This document shows, piece after piece, positions 1 through 7,388 of a DNA stretch of 64,000 nt. Positions within the stretch are counted from its first letter, which is position 1. Every line of letters starts with the position of its first letter. Origin of the DNA: Providencia sp. PROV188. GTDB taxonomy: Bacteria; Pseudomonadota; Gammaproteobacteria; Enterobacterales; Enterobacteriaceae. The notes under the pieces were generated by a model. That model did not search any database. It was given only the letters and a program-made list of their open reading frames with translations, and was not told the origin of the DNA. The translations under genes were made by a program, and so were the position numbers. The stretch is taken from contig NZ_CP097291.1 in the NCBI RefSeq assembly GCF_027595165.1, forward strand, positions 2,294,001 to 2,358,000, in the 5' to 3' direction.

Positions 1-260
1 GAGGTAAATGAAATACTTACTTTGTCCATTGTCACGTTTGTGATAACACCAGTTGGCGCCATCCCTTCAGTAATCCGTTGATTCAAATCCAACATGTGTG
101 CCACAACTAGCATCCACAACTCATTGAAACAAGCATCACTAGATGGGGGGAAATAATGGAGAGCAGATTCAGCAATGATCAATACATCATCTTTAGGCAA
201 AGCATTAAACTGCGGACGAAGAATGCGAAATTGATCAATAGGAAAGATATGCTTGTCCAT
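1..260 (-). CDS. Phage head-region protein, DUF4054-like (partial)
   Basis: The reading frame starts at an ATG at 260 and runs off the left edge of the window, so only the N-terminal 86 residues are visible. It begins MDKHIFPIDQFRILRPQF and has an 'F-x-FP' style start, a central helix containing ELWMLVVAHML, and a segment near MDKVSISF. This layout matches the DUF4054 family, small proteins of tailed-phage head-tail connector regions that usually follow the major capsid gene. The family match is from memory of the pattern. It lies directly downstream of another small structural gene on the same strand, which supports a virion morphogenesis role. Confidence 0.6.
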   Translation of the reverse strand, partial: MDKHIFPIDQFRILRPQFNALPKDDVLIIAESALHYFPPSSDACFNELWMLVVAHMLDLNQRITEGMAPTGVITNVTMDKVSISFT

Positions 261-265
261 AATGG

Positions 266-604
266 CTATCCTTTTTTACTCGTTCTAGAGGTCTTTTGCG
301 TTGTTACTTTTGATAGATTTGACTTATTCAAAGACAATTCATCGCTCGCATTTGTAGCTGGAGAATTCCTTTGAATAACATCTTGATGATGTTCAACACG
401 AATAAATCCATTTTTCTTATGAAGTTGAAATACAGAATTATTTTTTAGTTGCACAAATTGTTCATCTGAAATTGTTGTCATACGACCAATGGAGGTATAC
501 GGAAATTCGGTCATAACGTTAGCCTGACCAGCAATAAAAATTTGACCTTCATCAACGGAATAATGCTGGTCATTTGATAACGAACAATAAACATAAAGAG
601 CCAT
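266..604 (-). CDS. Small phage structural-region protein, function unknown
   Basis: I chose the ATG at 604 because a GGAG ribosome binding site lies eight bases upstream; an in-frame start at 640 would lie inside a terminator hairpin. The product is about 112 residues, starts MALYVYCSLSNDQHYSV, and has a middle part resembling short phage proteins with a 'G-Q-A-x-V...FP...K-N-x-VFQLH' pattern found between capsid and connector genes. The C-terminus is Ser/Thr/Lys-rich and looks disordered. There is no signal peptide or membrane segment. It is followed within five bases by the DUF4054-like gene and is probably cotranscribed with it. No function can be assigned. Confidence 0.6.
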   Translation of the reverse strand: MALYVYCSLSNDQHYSVDEGQIFIAGQANVMTEFPYTSIGRMTTISDEQFVQLKNNSVFQLHKKNGFIRVEHHQDVIQRNSPATNASDELSLNKSNLSKVTTQKTSRTSKKG

Positions 605-616
605 GTTTTTCTCCAA

Positions 617-638
617 TAAAAAAGCCCTCATCGAGGGC
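617..638 (-). terminator. Rho-independent terminator in prophage late region
   Basis: On the minus strand a GCCCTC/GAGGGC stem with a three-base loop (624-638) is followed by a run of six T. It sits between the lysis genes and the head genes, just upstream of the ribosome binding site of the gene starting at 604. Such hairpins often follow the major capsid gene, which is not present here. Confidence 0.7.
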
Positions 639-715
639 ACTAAAAGGAAGAGCTTAAATTAAATTTAAGAATGTATAGATAAATGCTCCACTTATAGATC
701 TATACCCATTCCTTA

Positions 716-1144
716 TTACAAACACTGTGTTTTGATATAGTTCTGTAAGCCTAAAATCATTTGCTGTGACTCAGCAATTCGCTCTCTGAGTAACCAATAA
801 TTTCTGATAGCGGAGTCAGTAGGTCGGGCGGTGATTGCATCATCCATGCCGGAGGTGGTAGTGCCTTCGGCTTTTTTACAGCTTGCTTTGATGTACACCC
901 GCTCAGGATTACGCTCAGCAGCAATACGCAACTTATCAATTTCAGCTTTTGCATTTGTTAGCTCTTGAGTATGTTTAGTATCGAGTTGGTGGAGGGAGTC
1001 AATGTGCTGCTCGTAGTTTTGAATGCTATCAATAAGCTCTGAGTTTTCTTTTTTCAGTAGCTTATTATCATCGTGAACGCTAACAACCCACCAACCCAGA
1101 CCAACAACCATAATGAATAGCCAGAATGATTTATCGAATTTCAT
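716..1144 (-). CDS. Rz: Phage i-spanin Rz
   Basis: The 142-residue product has one N-terminal membrane anchor (about residues 7-22, FWLFIMVVGLGWWVV) followed by a charged, coiled-coil-prone periplasmic part (residues 27-75). That is the form of the inner-membrane spanin that joins with Rz1 to fuse inner and outer membranes in the last step of lysis. The gene lies downstream of holin and endolysin and fully contains rz1 in another frame, the classic nested spanin arrangement. It overlaps the preceding small gene by 14 bases. The C-terminal end (YIKTQCL) contains a cysteine. Identity rests on topology and context; spanin sequences diverge quickly. Confidence 0.85.
   Translation of the reverse strand: MKFDKSFWLFIMVVGLGWWVVSVHDDNKLLKKENSELIDSIQNYEQHIDSLHQLDTKHTQELTNAKAEIDKLRIAAERNPERVYIKASCKKAEGTTTSGMDDAITARPTDSAIRNYWLLRERIAESQQMILGLQNYIKTQCL
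757..954 (-). CDS. Rz1: Phage o-spanin Rz1 lipoprotein, nested in Rz
   Basis: A 65-residue frame lies entirely inside rz in another reading frame. It begins with a lipoprotein signal peptide (MQKLKLISCVLLLSVILSGC) whose lipobox LSGC predicts acylation of Cys20. The mature part is short and proline-rich (KALPPPAWMMQSPP), as in other Rz1 proteins. It would be anchored in the outer membrane and bind the C-terminus of Rz to span the periplasm. The nesting, lipobox and proline richness together make this call firm although the sequence is not closely like lambda Rz1. Confidence 0.85.
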   Translation of the reverse strand: MQKLKLISCVLLLSVILSGCTSKQAVKKPKALPPPAWMMQSPPDLLTPLSEIIGYSESELLSHSK

Positions 1145-1313
1145 AAATCACCTGCTTACCCTTGTGATAATTAATCGCACTCTGGCAACATTTTTCTAAA
1201 CTGGCTTTATCGATGCTGCATGTGTTGTCTGTGAGTAAATAAAATCCACTCCCCAGAAAGGTAATCATGTAGATAATTAAGCCAATCACCGCAACTATAG
1301 ATTTCCATGACAT
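1131..1313 (-). CDS. Small membrane protein of the lysis cassette
   Basis: This 60-residue product has one hydrophobic segment near the N-terminus (residues 7-27, VAVIGLIIYMITFLGSGFYLL) and a short polar tail with three cysteines (Cys32, Cys42, Cys43). Its start lies inside the 3' end of the endolysin gene (19-base overlap) and its end overlaps rz by 14 bases, so translation is probably coupled. The position between endolysin and spanin genes suggests an accessory lysis role, but I do not recognise a family. Confidence 0.6.
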   Translation of the reverse strand: MSWKSIVAVIGLIIYMITFLGSGFYLLTDNTCSIDKASLEKCCQSAINYHKGKQVIYEIR

Positions 1314-1765
1314 ATAGCCGCCTCCGCTTCTCGGCGATTAACAAGTCCACGCCAGACCTTACCACCAGCGTAGACCCACTTTTTCAACTCTTCGCAAGCG
1401 CCATATTGATCACCCTCATTGAGCTTTTTAAGCATTGTCGATTTAGCAAATGCGCCTGTGCCAACATTAAAGGCAAATGAATACAACGCGGCCTTAGTGT
1501 GATCGTCAGTAGGCACCTTGACCAATTTATCTACCTGCTGTTTTGTGCGCTGAAAGTCTGATTCAAGCAATTCATTACATTCATCTTTGGAATAAACTTT
1601 ATTGGGAGCAATGTCTTTTCCCGTATGTCCATAACAGACCGTTAATACACCGCCCACATCTTCATATGGCTCATATCTAACACCTTCAAAATGCGTAATG
1701 ACTGTTAAAGCGATAGCCGTGGCCCCTGCGCTAACAAGCACAGTTAATTTTTGTTTGAGTGACAT
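1295..1765 (-). CDS. SAR endolysin, phage lysozyme (GH24)
   Basis: The 156-residue protein is a phage T4/P21-type muramidase that cleaves peptidoglycan. The catalytic triad pattern E-x8-D-x5-T is intact, formed by FEG, YEDVGG and VLTVCYGHTG at about residues 27-45. The N-terminus (residues 7-25, LTVLVSAGATAIALTVITH) is a weakly hydrophobic signal-arrest-release segment rich in Ala, Thr and Gly, so it is exported by Sec and released when the membrane is depolarised. The GGKVWRGLVNRREAEAAICHG segment is typical of the family C-terminus. The start codon overlaps the holin stop by one base (TAATG), indicating coupled translation. Confidence 0.92.
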   Translation of the reverse strand: MSLKQKLTVLVSAGATAIALTVITHFEGVRYEPYEDVGGVLTVCYGHTGKDIAPNKVYSKDECNELLESDFQRTKQQVDKLVKVPTDDHTKAALYSFAFNVGTGAFAKSTMLKKLNEGDQYGACEELKKWVYAGGKVWRGLVNRREAEAAICHGNL

Positions 1766-2034
1766 TAGATATCCTTTGGCGCTTTCGCCATAAGCTCGGC
1801 GGCTTTTCGAGCGGTGGCAGAGGGGTTTTGTGGGTCTGTCTTATTGACCAGATCTTCAAATAGACGGGTTCGTTTTCGTTGTTCCCACCTATTCATGAAG
1901 AAAGTCGCCAAGCCTAAGATCATGCTGAACGCCATCCCGATAATAAAGCCCCATTCATAAAGCGATAGACTCGCGAAAAATGCTGTAAGCCCAGCACTAC
2001 CGTAGGCTGCGTTGCTATATTTATCCATACGCAC
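1765..2034 (-). CDS. Phage pinholin, P21 S-like, with dual start
   Basis: The 89-residue product has two membrane segments (about residues 9-27 and 31-49) and a charged C-terminal tail, like class II holins such as S of phage P21. It triggers lysis by depolarising the membrane and so activating the SAR endolysin encoded next. Two candidate starts lie two codons apart: GTG at 2034 and ATG at 2028, giving (M)RMDKYSN. This resembles the P21 holin/antiholin dual start in which the longer form carries an extra positive charge. A GGGG-containing ribosome binding site is better spaced for the GTG. Which start is used needs experiment. Confidence 0.85.
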   Translation of the reverse strand: MRMDKYSNAAYGSAGLTAFFASLSLYEWGFIIGMAFSMILGLATFFMNRWEQRKRTRLFEDLVNKTDPQNPSATARKAAELMAKAPKDI

Positions 2035-2068
2035 GATTTCACCCCTACGGAGTGCCTAAATTTAGATG

Positions 2069-2091
2069 AAAAAAAAGCCACCGAAGTGGCT
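2069..2091 (-). terminator. Terminator upstream of the lysis cassette
   Basis: Read on the minus strand, an AGCCAC/GTGGCT stem with a TTCG tetraloop (2076-2091) is followed by about eight T. It lies between Q and the holin gene, where Q-dependent antitermination must act for lysis genes to be expressed. Confidence 0.75.
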
Positions 2092-2183
2092 GTTAGATAA
2101 TGTTAAAGAAAATATCTCTTTGAGATGAGATTCTTCTATTCATAATAGTTTGTCTTGAAAATCTTCTTGATAGAAACTTCCCA

Positions 2184-2214
2184 TACAAAAAAAGCCCTCA
2201 AACTTGAGGGCTTT
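2184..2214 (-). terminator. Terminator just downstream of antiterminator Q
   Basis: An 11-base perfect inverted repeat (AAAGCCCTCAA / TTGAGGGCTTT, 2191-2214) with a two-base centre is followed on the minus strand by seven T. It ends transcription of the early operon after Q or serves as the late-promoter terminator that Q overrides. It is probably bidirectional. Confidence 0.8.
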
Positions 2215-2244
2215 CTTGTCAATAGAGAAATCATTTTAGGTAGA

Positions 2245-2679
2245 TTAACACAGGTTTTGCGCGCGCACTAATCTAGGCGCATCGATCGAACACTTTTCGT
2301 ACAATAAATCCATATCCAATTGAATATTAAGGGCTTCCAAAAAACCTAAGACGAAACTTTCTGCACTTTGCATTCTTTCACGTACTTCTCCTTCTCGTAT
2401 TTTGAATTTACGTCCAATTGCACGTTTAGATTGTCCCTTAATATAATATTCTTCCAGATAAGCCCTTTCACGTTCCATACCAACTATTGATAGTTTAGCG
2501 ACGCATAAATCAATCACTAACCCATCTTCGTCGCTACACGAAAGCCTATTGCTACAGCGCGAACCCATTGCATAGTGATTAAAACCTGCTGCGACAGAAG
2601 ACCAACCAACCATCGCATAATGGTCACCAGCTGACCATCCTCCCCAATGCACCAAAATTTTCTGTATATCTCTGTTCAT
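2245..2679 (-). CDS. Phage antitermination protein Q
   Basis: The 144-residue product starts MNRDIQKILVHWGGWSAGD and has the Q-type (Phage_antitermQ, phage 82/P21-like) layout: an N-terminal 'RWG-W' segment, a central DGLVIDLCVAKL motif, and a helix-turn-helix-like stretch 'YY-x-KGQSKRAIGRKFKIREGEVRERMQSAESF'-like at about residues 83-111. Q binds near the late promoter and lets RNA polymerase read through terminators into the lysis and structural genes. Two terminators lie immediately downstream, followed by the lysis cassette, the expected arrangement. Start at 2679 (ATG); I see no better one. Confidence 0.85.
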   Translation of the reverse strand: MNRDIQKILVHWGGWSAGDHYAMVGWSSVAAGFNHYAMGSRCSNRLSCSDEDGLVIDLCVAKLSIVGMERERAYLEEYYIKGQSKRAIGRKFKIREGEVRERMQSAESFVLGFLEALNIQLDMDLLYEKCSIDAPRLVRAQNLC

Positions 2680-2788
2680 AGTTTCTAACCTGTGTTTTCA
2701 GTACCAGCGACACCCAATTTTTATGAATCAATAAAGACGCAAAAGATTTAGTTGGCTGGAAAGTATAAAAAGTAAGAAATTTATTTCA

Positions 2789-2959
2789 GTATCGACGGGT
2801 ATCAACTGTACCGACCCTTTTTAATTATTACCTTCCAAAGGTCTATCTATAGCTTATAGGGATACAACACTCTAAATGGTTGGTACGGTTGGTACGATTG
2901 ATACAATCATTAAAAATCAATAAATTAATCTTACTAACCTAATCATTAGTAGTTGGTAC
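2789..2959. repeat. GGTTGGTAC 9-mer repeat cluster, possible replication origin
   Basis: Three tandem 9-mers, GGTTGGTAC (2878-2886), GGTTGGTAC (2887-2895) and GATTGATAC (2896-2904), lie just beyond the 3' end of the primase/helicase gene. A fourth copy (AGTTGGTAC, 2951-2959) is inside the gene's end. Inverted copies (GTATCAAC 2800-2807, GTACCGAC 2809-2816, AGTATCGAC 2789-2797) lie on the other side of an AT-rich stretch. Iterons next to a replication helicase suggest an origin, but this is inference. Confidence 0.4.
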
Positions 2960-5194
2960 AGGTGGCTCATATATTCGTGCAACCTTACCGTCCACACGCC
3001 GTTGTACTGATTTATACCCACAACTTTGTAAAACGTTACCAATTCGCATTTGTTCACGTCTTGAGATGTTTTTGGGATCAATATTTAGTGCTTCCTGCAA
3101 AATTTCACCTGATCGTAAAAAACGGCGGGCTCGCGGTTTTTCACCTGTCATTACGTCGGGTTCGTCCAACCAACGCTCAATAATTTCTAACCAAGCATCT
3201 TTAATAGTATGTTTATCGTGAATCTGTGTAGCTAAGTATTCAGCAGTTCGATATTGGATTCCGTCCGCTTTAAATATTTCACGCGCTTCAGCCCATAACT
3301 GAAGAGCATCACACTTAATCTTGTCTACATTGACCTTCACCACTTCAATAGGAAGCCAACGGCGATTACCCGTACGATCGGCTAAAAATTCATCCTCGTT
3401 AGTGGTTCCGATAATTAGTGAGCGACGAGGAAACTGTGTAGCGAACTCTTTAAATTTTGGAATCCAATTTTCATGGGTACGAGTAACAAATGCCTTAATA
3501 GATTCGAGATCTTTCGTGCTTAGGCCACGTAGTTCACCAATTTCCACCACAATACGACCACGCATTTTACGGGCTAAATCATCATCTTTTTCTGCAAAAG
3601 AAATTTCCACAAAGGAAGCTGGGTCTGGTGATAAAGCCGCCACACCCGAGGATTTACCACATCCTTGAGCACCAACAAGTATTGGCACCATGTCAGCTTT
3701 AATACCTGGCGCCAATACACGCCCTGCCATTGCTGTCCACATATAGAGAGAAACCGCACGGGTATAAGCCGAGTCCTCTGTGCCAAAATGCGTATGGCAG
3801 AATCTATCCACTCGCTTAGCACCATCCCATTCAAGGCTAGTTAACCATTCGATAGCGGAATCGTATTGGTTCTCCTCTGCGGCAAGTAAAACCACATCAC
3901 GAACCAACTCACGTCCTACCGCTTTGAACCCACGTTTCTCCATAACAATACGTAACCGAGAATAGTCAGCATCAGAAAACGATTTCCATTCGTTAGAACC
4001 AATCGGCGAGAACATGATTTGATCGCGAAAAGCATCAAAGCGAATTTCAATATCGATAAAATCAGGGTGCATGACGGCTTTAGATGCGTTATCAATGGTG
4101 GCCTCTATCTGACCATACTTATCACGCTTGAATAATGGTTGAGACAACGATTCATTCACTTGCTGAGTATTATGAAAATCATTCACAGTAACTCGAGTCG
4201 TACTGAAGCGTTTAATACTAGGATTAACCCAACCTACTTTTTGGGCTATAGCAAATATTGCTTGATAACCCGTTCGATTCGCACAAAGTTGAGGCCACTT
4301 ATTTAATGCCGCTTCCTCGTTACCTTTTTCTGCTTTAGCTGACCATTCAATCCATAATGCTTTGGCTCTATCTTCATAACGCGTATTTTTAAACCATGCC
4401 AAACGGTTCCCCATTCCCACCCAAGTTGGATAATTTTCGGCAAGACTTAATACCTCCGGGTGCCAAAGCGCAGATCGCATGTCATCAAAGGTATTCCTGT
4501 TAACGTTATGCAGGGCAGTTAAGCGCGAAGAATCATCATCAGGTACAACATTAAAATTAGAAATATCTGCTTTATTACTATGTGATGTAAGCTCTGAGGC
4601 TAGAATGGTTTTTACATGGATAACAGCCCCCTCGAACTCTAAGAATTGTGCACTCTCATGTGGTGCGAATACCATATGTGATGGCTCGTACACTGAGTGA
4701 TCCCATTTAATAGGTTCATCGCTAAGTAGCTGGTAACAGTTCATGATTTCTTGTTCAACGCATGAACCTAATTCGGAATAAAGTTGAGCCGTTACACTGC
4801 TATCTAGCATAATGCCGATGCGCCAACGTTGTTCATTCTTTACGGTAACGTGCTCATGGCTAGCGGTGGTATAACAAAAGCAACAATACATACTCAGAAC
4901 GCCTTTTAACGTATTCCAAGCCCCTAAAGAACATCCATCCATATCTAACCAAAGAACCTGGCGAGTCCCAGCATTGATAGCACTACGTCCTTTGGTCTCA
5001 TTGTTCAGCGCTCCCCAGATATAATTAAGACGCGCCTTTTTCTCTCGCATTGTCTCAATGGAGTCAGTTGGCAAAATGTAAATCTTTTTTCTAAGCGCTT
5101 TGATAGCTAACTTGTATTCTTCAAAACTCGATGCTTGCGCTGATTGAGGGCGGTTATCCTTGGCCGAGCGCCCTACTGAATAAGTGATCCGCAT
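2939..5194 (-). CDS. Phage replicative primase-helicase, VirE/D5-like
   Basis: The 751-residue protein combines an N-terminal primase-like half (VLWLDMDGC acidic motif near residue 80) with a C-terminal superfamily 3-like, virulence-associated-E family ATPase. The Walker A is GAQGCGKSSG at about residues 508-517, the Walker B-like segment is RIVVEIGEL near 547, and the sensor region is LIIGTTNEDEFLADRTGNRRW. These proteins prime and unwind phage DNA at the origin. It is the first long gene after the cro-like gene, four bases away, so it belongs to the early rightward operon. Length and domain order are normal and the frame is intact. Repeats that may form the origin lie at its 3' end. Confidence 0.85.
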   Translation of the reverse strand: MRITYSVGRSAKDNRPQSAQASSFEEYKLAIKALRKKIYILPTDSIETMREKKARLNYIWGALNNETKGRSAINAGTRQVLWLDMDGCSLGAWNTLKGVLSMYCCFCYTTASHEHVTVKNEQRWRIGIMLDSSVTAQLYSELGSCVEQEIMNCYQLLSDEPIKWDHSVYEPSHMVFAPHESAQFLEFEGAVIHVKTILASELTSHSNKADISNFNVVPDDDSSRLTALHNVNRNTFDDMRSALWHPEVLSLAENYPTWVGMGNRLAWFKNTRYEDRAKALWIEWSAKAEKGNEEAALNKWPQLCANRTGYQAIFAIAQKVGWVNPSIKRFSTTRVTVNDFHNTQQVNESLSQPLFKRDKYGQIEATIDNASKAVMHPDFIDIEIRFDAFRDQIMFSPIGSNEWKSFSDADYSRLRIVMEKRGFKAVGRELVRDVVLLAAEENQYDSAIEWLTSLEWDGAKRVDRFCHTHFGTEDSAYTRAVSLYMWTAMAGRVLAPGIKADMVPILVGAQGCGKSSGVAALSPDPASFVEISFAEKDDDLARKMRGRIVVEIGELRGLSTKDLESIKAFVTRTHENWIPKFKEFATQFPRRSLIIGTTNEDEFLADRTGNRRWLPIEVVKVNVDKIKCDALQLWAEAREIFKADGIQYRTAEYLATQIHDKHTIKDAWLEIIERWLDEPDVMTGEKPRARRFLRSGEILQEALNIDPKNISRREQMRIGNVLQSCGYKSVQRRVDGKVARIYEPPVPTTND

Positions 5195-5197
5195 AGG

Positions 5198-5410
5198 TTA
5201 GTCCTTCGTTAAAACTAGTGGTCCCTTTAATAGCCATTCAGGGTCACACTCTAAAACTTGTGCTAGTTCAAGGATAAAGCGAGGTCGAGAAATAGCATCA
5301 CTCTCTATCCTATTGATCGCTTGCTGTGTTAAACCGATTTGCTTCGCTAAAACATATTGCGTGTAACCAAGTAGCTTGCGTCTTTGTTTTACTCTATTAC
5401 CAAGTGTCAT
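5198..5410 (-). CDS. Cro-like HTH repressor
   Basis: A 70-residue protein consisting almost only of an XRE-type helix-turn-helix (MTLGNRVKQRRKLLGYTQ..., recognition region QQAINRIESDA). The ATG at 5410 was chosen because AGGA lies seven bases upstream; a longer in-frame start at 5428 lacks one. It is divergent from the CI-like gene and precedes the replication gene, the position of Cro in lambdoid phages. Its C-terminal PEWLLKG resembles the end of the CI DNA-binding domain (PEWLLNG), as expected if both recognise the same operators. Confidence 0.85.
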   Translation of the reverse strand: MTLGNRVKQRRKLLGYTQYVLAKQIGLTQQAINRIESDAISRPRFILELAQVLECDPEWLLKGPLVLTKD

Positions 5411-5523
5411 AACGTTTCCTATTAACAATTTTCATAGTATTCAATCACCACAAATATTGTTTGTCAAATACAATAAAATTAGTATTAATAGTAGGGTATG
5501 AAATATTCACAGGGGGCATAAGA
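5411..5523. promoter_or_regulatory. Divergent cro/cI operator-promoter region
   Basis: The 113-base AT-rich gap between the divergent repressor genes holds an inverted repeat ATTGT-N9-ACAAT (5456-5474), a likely operator. A possible cI promoter has TTGTCA (5461-5466) and TATTAA (5483-5488) with 16 bases between, overlapping that operator. Exact operator number cannot be read from sequence alone. Confidence 0.5.
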
Positions 5524-6147
5524 ATGTCATTAGCAACAAGAATACGACAGCGCAGATTAGAACTTAATTTGACTCAATCGGAATTAGCTGAACGCGCCAA
5601 TATTAGCCAACAATCCGTAGAGTCAATTGAAAACGGAAGAACTAGAAAACCAAGAAATATCATAGAGCTAGCCAAAGCCCTACAGTGCCATCCAGAATGG
5701 CTACTCAACGGTAAAAGTATTATGCCAATGACTGAGGTAAACTCTCGTCGAGTGCCTTTATTAAGCTATGTCCAAGCGGGATTATTTAAGGATGCAGACC
5801 CAATTACAGATCATGAAGGTAATTTTGAGTATATATTAGTCGATGATGACATTAGCGAAAATGCTTTCGCACTGAGAATTGAGGGTGACAGTATGAATCC
5901 TGAATTTAAAGAAGGAGATATTGTTGTTATCGATACTGAGCTTTGTCCTAACCCTGGTGAATTTGTTTTTGCCAAAAATGGTGGTAACCAAGGTACATTC
6001 AAAAAATATCGTCCTTTAGGCATTGGTACCGGTGAGTTTGAGCTAGTTCCATTGAATCCAGACTATCCTACCCTAAATAGCCACGACTACCAAATAGCAC
6101 TCATTGGCGTTATGGTCGAACATAGAATTTACCGCCGAAAAAGATAA
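5524..6147 (+). CDS. CI-like prophage repressor with S24 peptidase domain
   Basis: The start is the ATG at 5524, preceded by AGGGGG; an upstream in-frame ATG at 5461 lies in the operator region and lacks a binding site. The 207-residue product has an N-terminal XRE helix-turn-helix (residues 5-60, TQSELAERANISQQSVESIE) and a C-terminal LexA/CI-type S24 domain. The self-cleavage site Ala85-Gly86 (YVQAG), nucleophile Ser123 (GDSMNPEF) and general-base lysine (TFKKY, about Lys160) are all present. It should keep the lytic genes off and be inactivated by RecA after DNA damage. All key residues are intact, so the prophage may still sense SOS even though other modules are broken. Confidence 0.92.
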   Translation: MSLATRIRQRRLELNLTQSELAERANISQQSVESIENGRTRKPRNIIELAKALQCHPEWLLNGKSIMPMTEVNSRRVPLLSYVQAGLFKDADPITDHEGNFEYILVDDDISENAFALRIEGDSMNPEFKEGDIVVIDTELCPNPGEFVFAKNGGNQGTFKKYRPLGIGTGEFELVPLNPDYPTLNSHDYQIALIGVMVEHRIYRRKR

Positions 6148-6171
6148 TTGCACTCATTATTCCTACCATTA

Positions 6172-6206
6172 GAGTTTTCTTGTAAGGAACCAAGAAGACT
6201 CATTTT
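6172..6206 (+). terminator. Possible terminator after cI
   Basis: An 11-base imperfect stem (GAGTTTTCTTG / CAAGAAGACTC, one G-U pair) lies 25 bases after the cI stop and is followed by ATTTT. The T run is short, so termination may be weak. Confidence 0.4.
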
Positions 6207-6469
6207 CACATTGATATATCATTCTTACTCATTCAATTAATTTATAAAACAAATAGATAGGGATTATTCATGCAATAATACAATTTAATCTGTTTACATT
6301 TACTATTTTTATAGTATTATTATTTGCAATGGTTACTACTTAACTAGTAAAAACTTGCTCTTTAACAATATAGAAAATCGTAACAGTACAAAGCTATCTG
6401 CTGAGACCCCTACGCAAAAATGCGACGTATTAACAGGCACGATCTGTTTGTTAAGAAGGTTACTTCCAT

Positions 6470-6532
6470 ATGAGAGTAAAATGGCAAGGAATGGGCAACA
6501 CTGGCAGCAAAGCATTGTACAAATGCAAATAA
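6470..6532 (+). CDS. Candidate 20-residue leader peptide
   Basis: An ATG at 6470 follows AAGAAGGT at a workable distance and encodes MRVKWQGMGNTGSKALYKCK. Its 3' end overlaps the outer arm of a predicted RNA hairpin (6510-6582). I do not recognise the peptide. It could be a translated leader controlling downstream early genes or a chance frame. Confidence 0.3.
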   Translation: MRVKWQGMGNTGSKALYKCK

Positions 6533-6582
6533 CTAATTATAGGTCATTCAATGAGTGACCTATGGTGAGCTAAACAATGCTT
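6510..6582 (+). ncRNA. Candidate structured RNA in prophage early region
   Basis: Two nested stems are visible: AAGCATTGT (6510-6518) with ACAATGCTT (6574-6582), and inside it ATAGGTCA (6539-6546) with TGACCTAT (6556-6563). They lie in the 530-base stretch after cI that has no long gene. The rest of that stretch (6207-6469 and 6583-6678) shows nothing I can name beyond AT-rich sequence. Confidence 0.35.
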
Positions 6583-6678
6583 GTATCATGGAGCAGAGTT
6601 ATTTTCATTAATACACAATATAGCGCATCTCATCATTAGCAATATCTAAACGTCAAATCATCCACTGGAAATAATTTA

Positions 6679-6813
6679 ATGAAAAAAGTTCAAATTTTAC
6701 TCTCGGATAGATTTCCGATGAATAACAACATCCGCCTTTTACGGTATCAACAGAAAATTGAAATTCTTAAACAAAAGCCTAACACCACTTTTCCCATCAC
6801 TTTGTATCTTTGA
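6679..6813 (+). CDS. Small phage ORF, unknown function
   Basis: A 44-residue frame (starts MKKVQILLSDRFPMNNNIR, ends PITLYL) runs from ATG 6679 to TGA 6813, eight bases before the next gene's start. It is basic, with no membrane segment or recognised motif. The ribosome binding site is poor (GGAAATAATTTA). Tight spacing to the next gene is the main support. Confidence 0.4.
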   Translation: MKKVQILLSDRFPMNNNIRLLRYQQKIEILKQKPNTTFPITLYL

Positions 6814-6821
6814 GGTATCAA

Positions 6822-7160
6822 ATGAGTCTCGAACTAATAATTAAAGAAAATACCGAAGTCATGCGCCAACTAATTACGACAATACAATCTAACGGTATCG
6901 TACAACTTAATCCCCCTTTGAAGCCTGAAAACCTCCCCTTACCTATTAAATCTGAAATTAAGGCAACGAATGAAAGCCTAACTGATCCTAAAGCACTTTT
7001 CGCCCAAGCAGAAAAATTGATTTTACTACTAGCTAAAAATGGTTACCGCAATGAAGCCGTTGAAATTCTTACTAAGTTCGAAGCAAAAAAATTAGGGCAA
7101 GTGCCTGAAAATAAACTCGCTGAAGTGATCAATTTAGCCGAAAAAATATTGAAGGGTTAA
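6822..7160 (+). CDS. Phage early-region protein, unknown function
   Basis: A 112-residue protein; the ATG at 6822 was chosen because GAGG lies six bases upstream, over a TTG at 6810. The N-terminal 25 residues (MSLELIIKENTEVMRQLITT) form an amphipathic helix of a type seen in short phage early proteins encoded near DNA polymerase. A Pro/Lys-rich linker (residues 30-50) and a helical C-terminal domain (residues 58-112, ALFAQAEKLILLLAKNGYRN) follow. There is no catalytic motif. It is likely part of the same early transcript as the DNA polymerase, from which it is now separated by an opposite-strand gene. Confidence 0.55.
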   Translation: MSLELIIKENTEVMRQLITTIQSNGIVQLNPPLKPENLPLPIKSEIKATNESLTDPKALFAQAEKLILLLAKNGYRNEAVEILTKFEAKKLGQVPENKLAEVINLAEKILKG

Positions 7161-7388
7161 ATATATATTACTCATAGTACATTTTAGTATAGCTATATAA
7201 CTCAGATTAAGCCCCTACCTTTTTGTCATATATTCTACAAATATTGCCAATAAGTGATTTATTTTTACTTTATTTTAAATAATCTATGTCAACGGATAAA
7301 AGTAATTATAATTTCGCGATAGTGACACGCTCGCAGGTTATAATTCTGCGAGCAAAAATGTATAATCAACAAGTTAACTCCATTGAAA

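Noticed and set aside
3321..3668. 115-codon plus-strand frame inside the primase-helicase gene
   Set aside because: Shadow of the strongly conserved minus-strand helicase domain.
6355..6558. 67-codon plus-strand frame after cI
   Set aside because: No ribosome binding site at its start and no recognisable pattern; the shorter frame from 6470 with a binding site and the RNA hairpins explain the stretch better.
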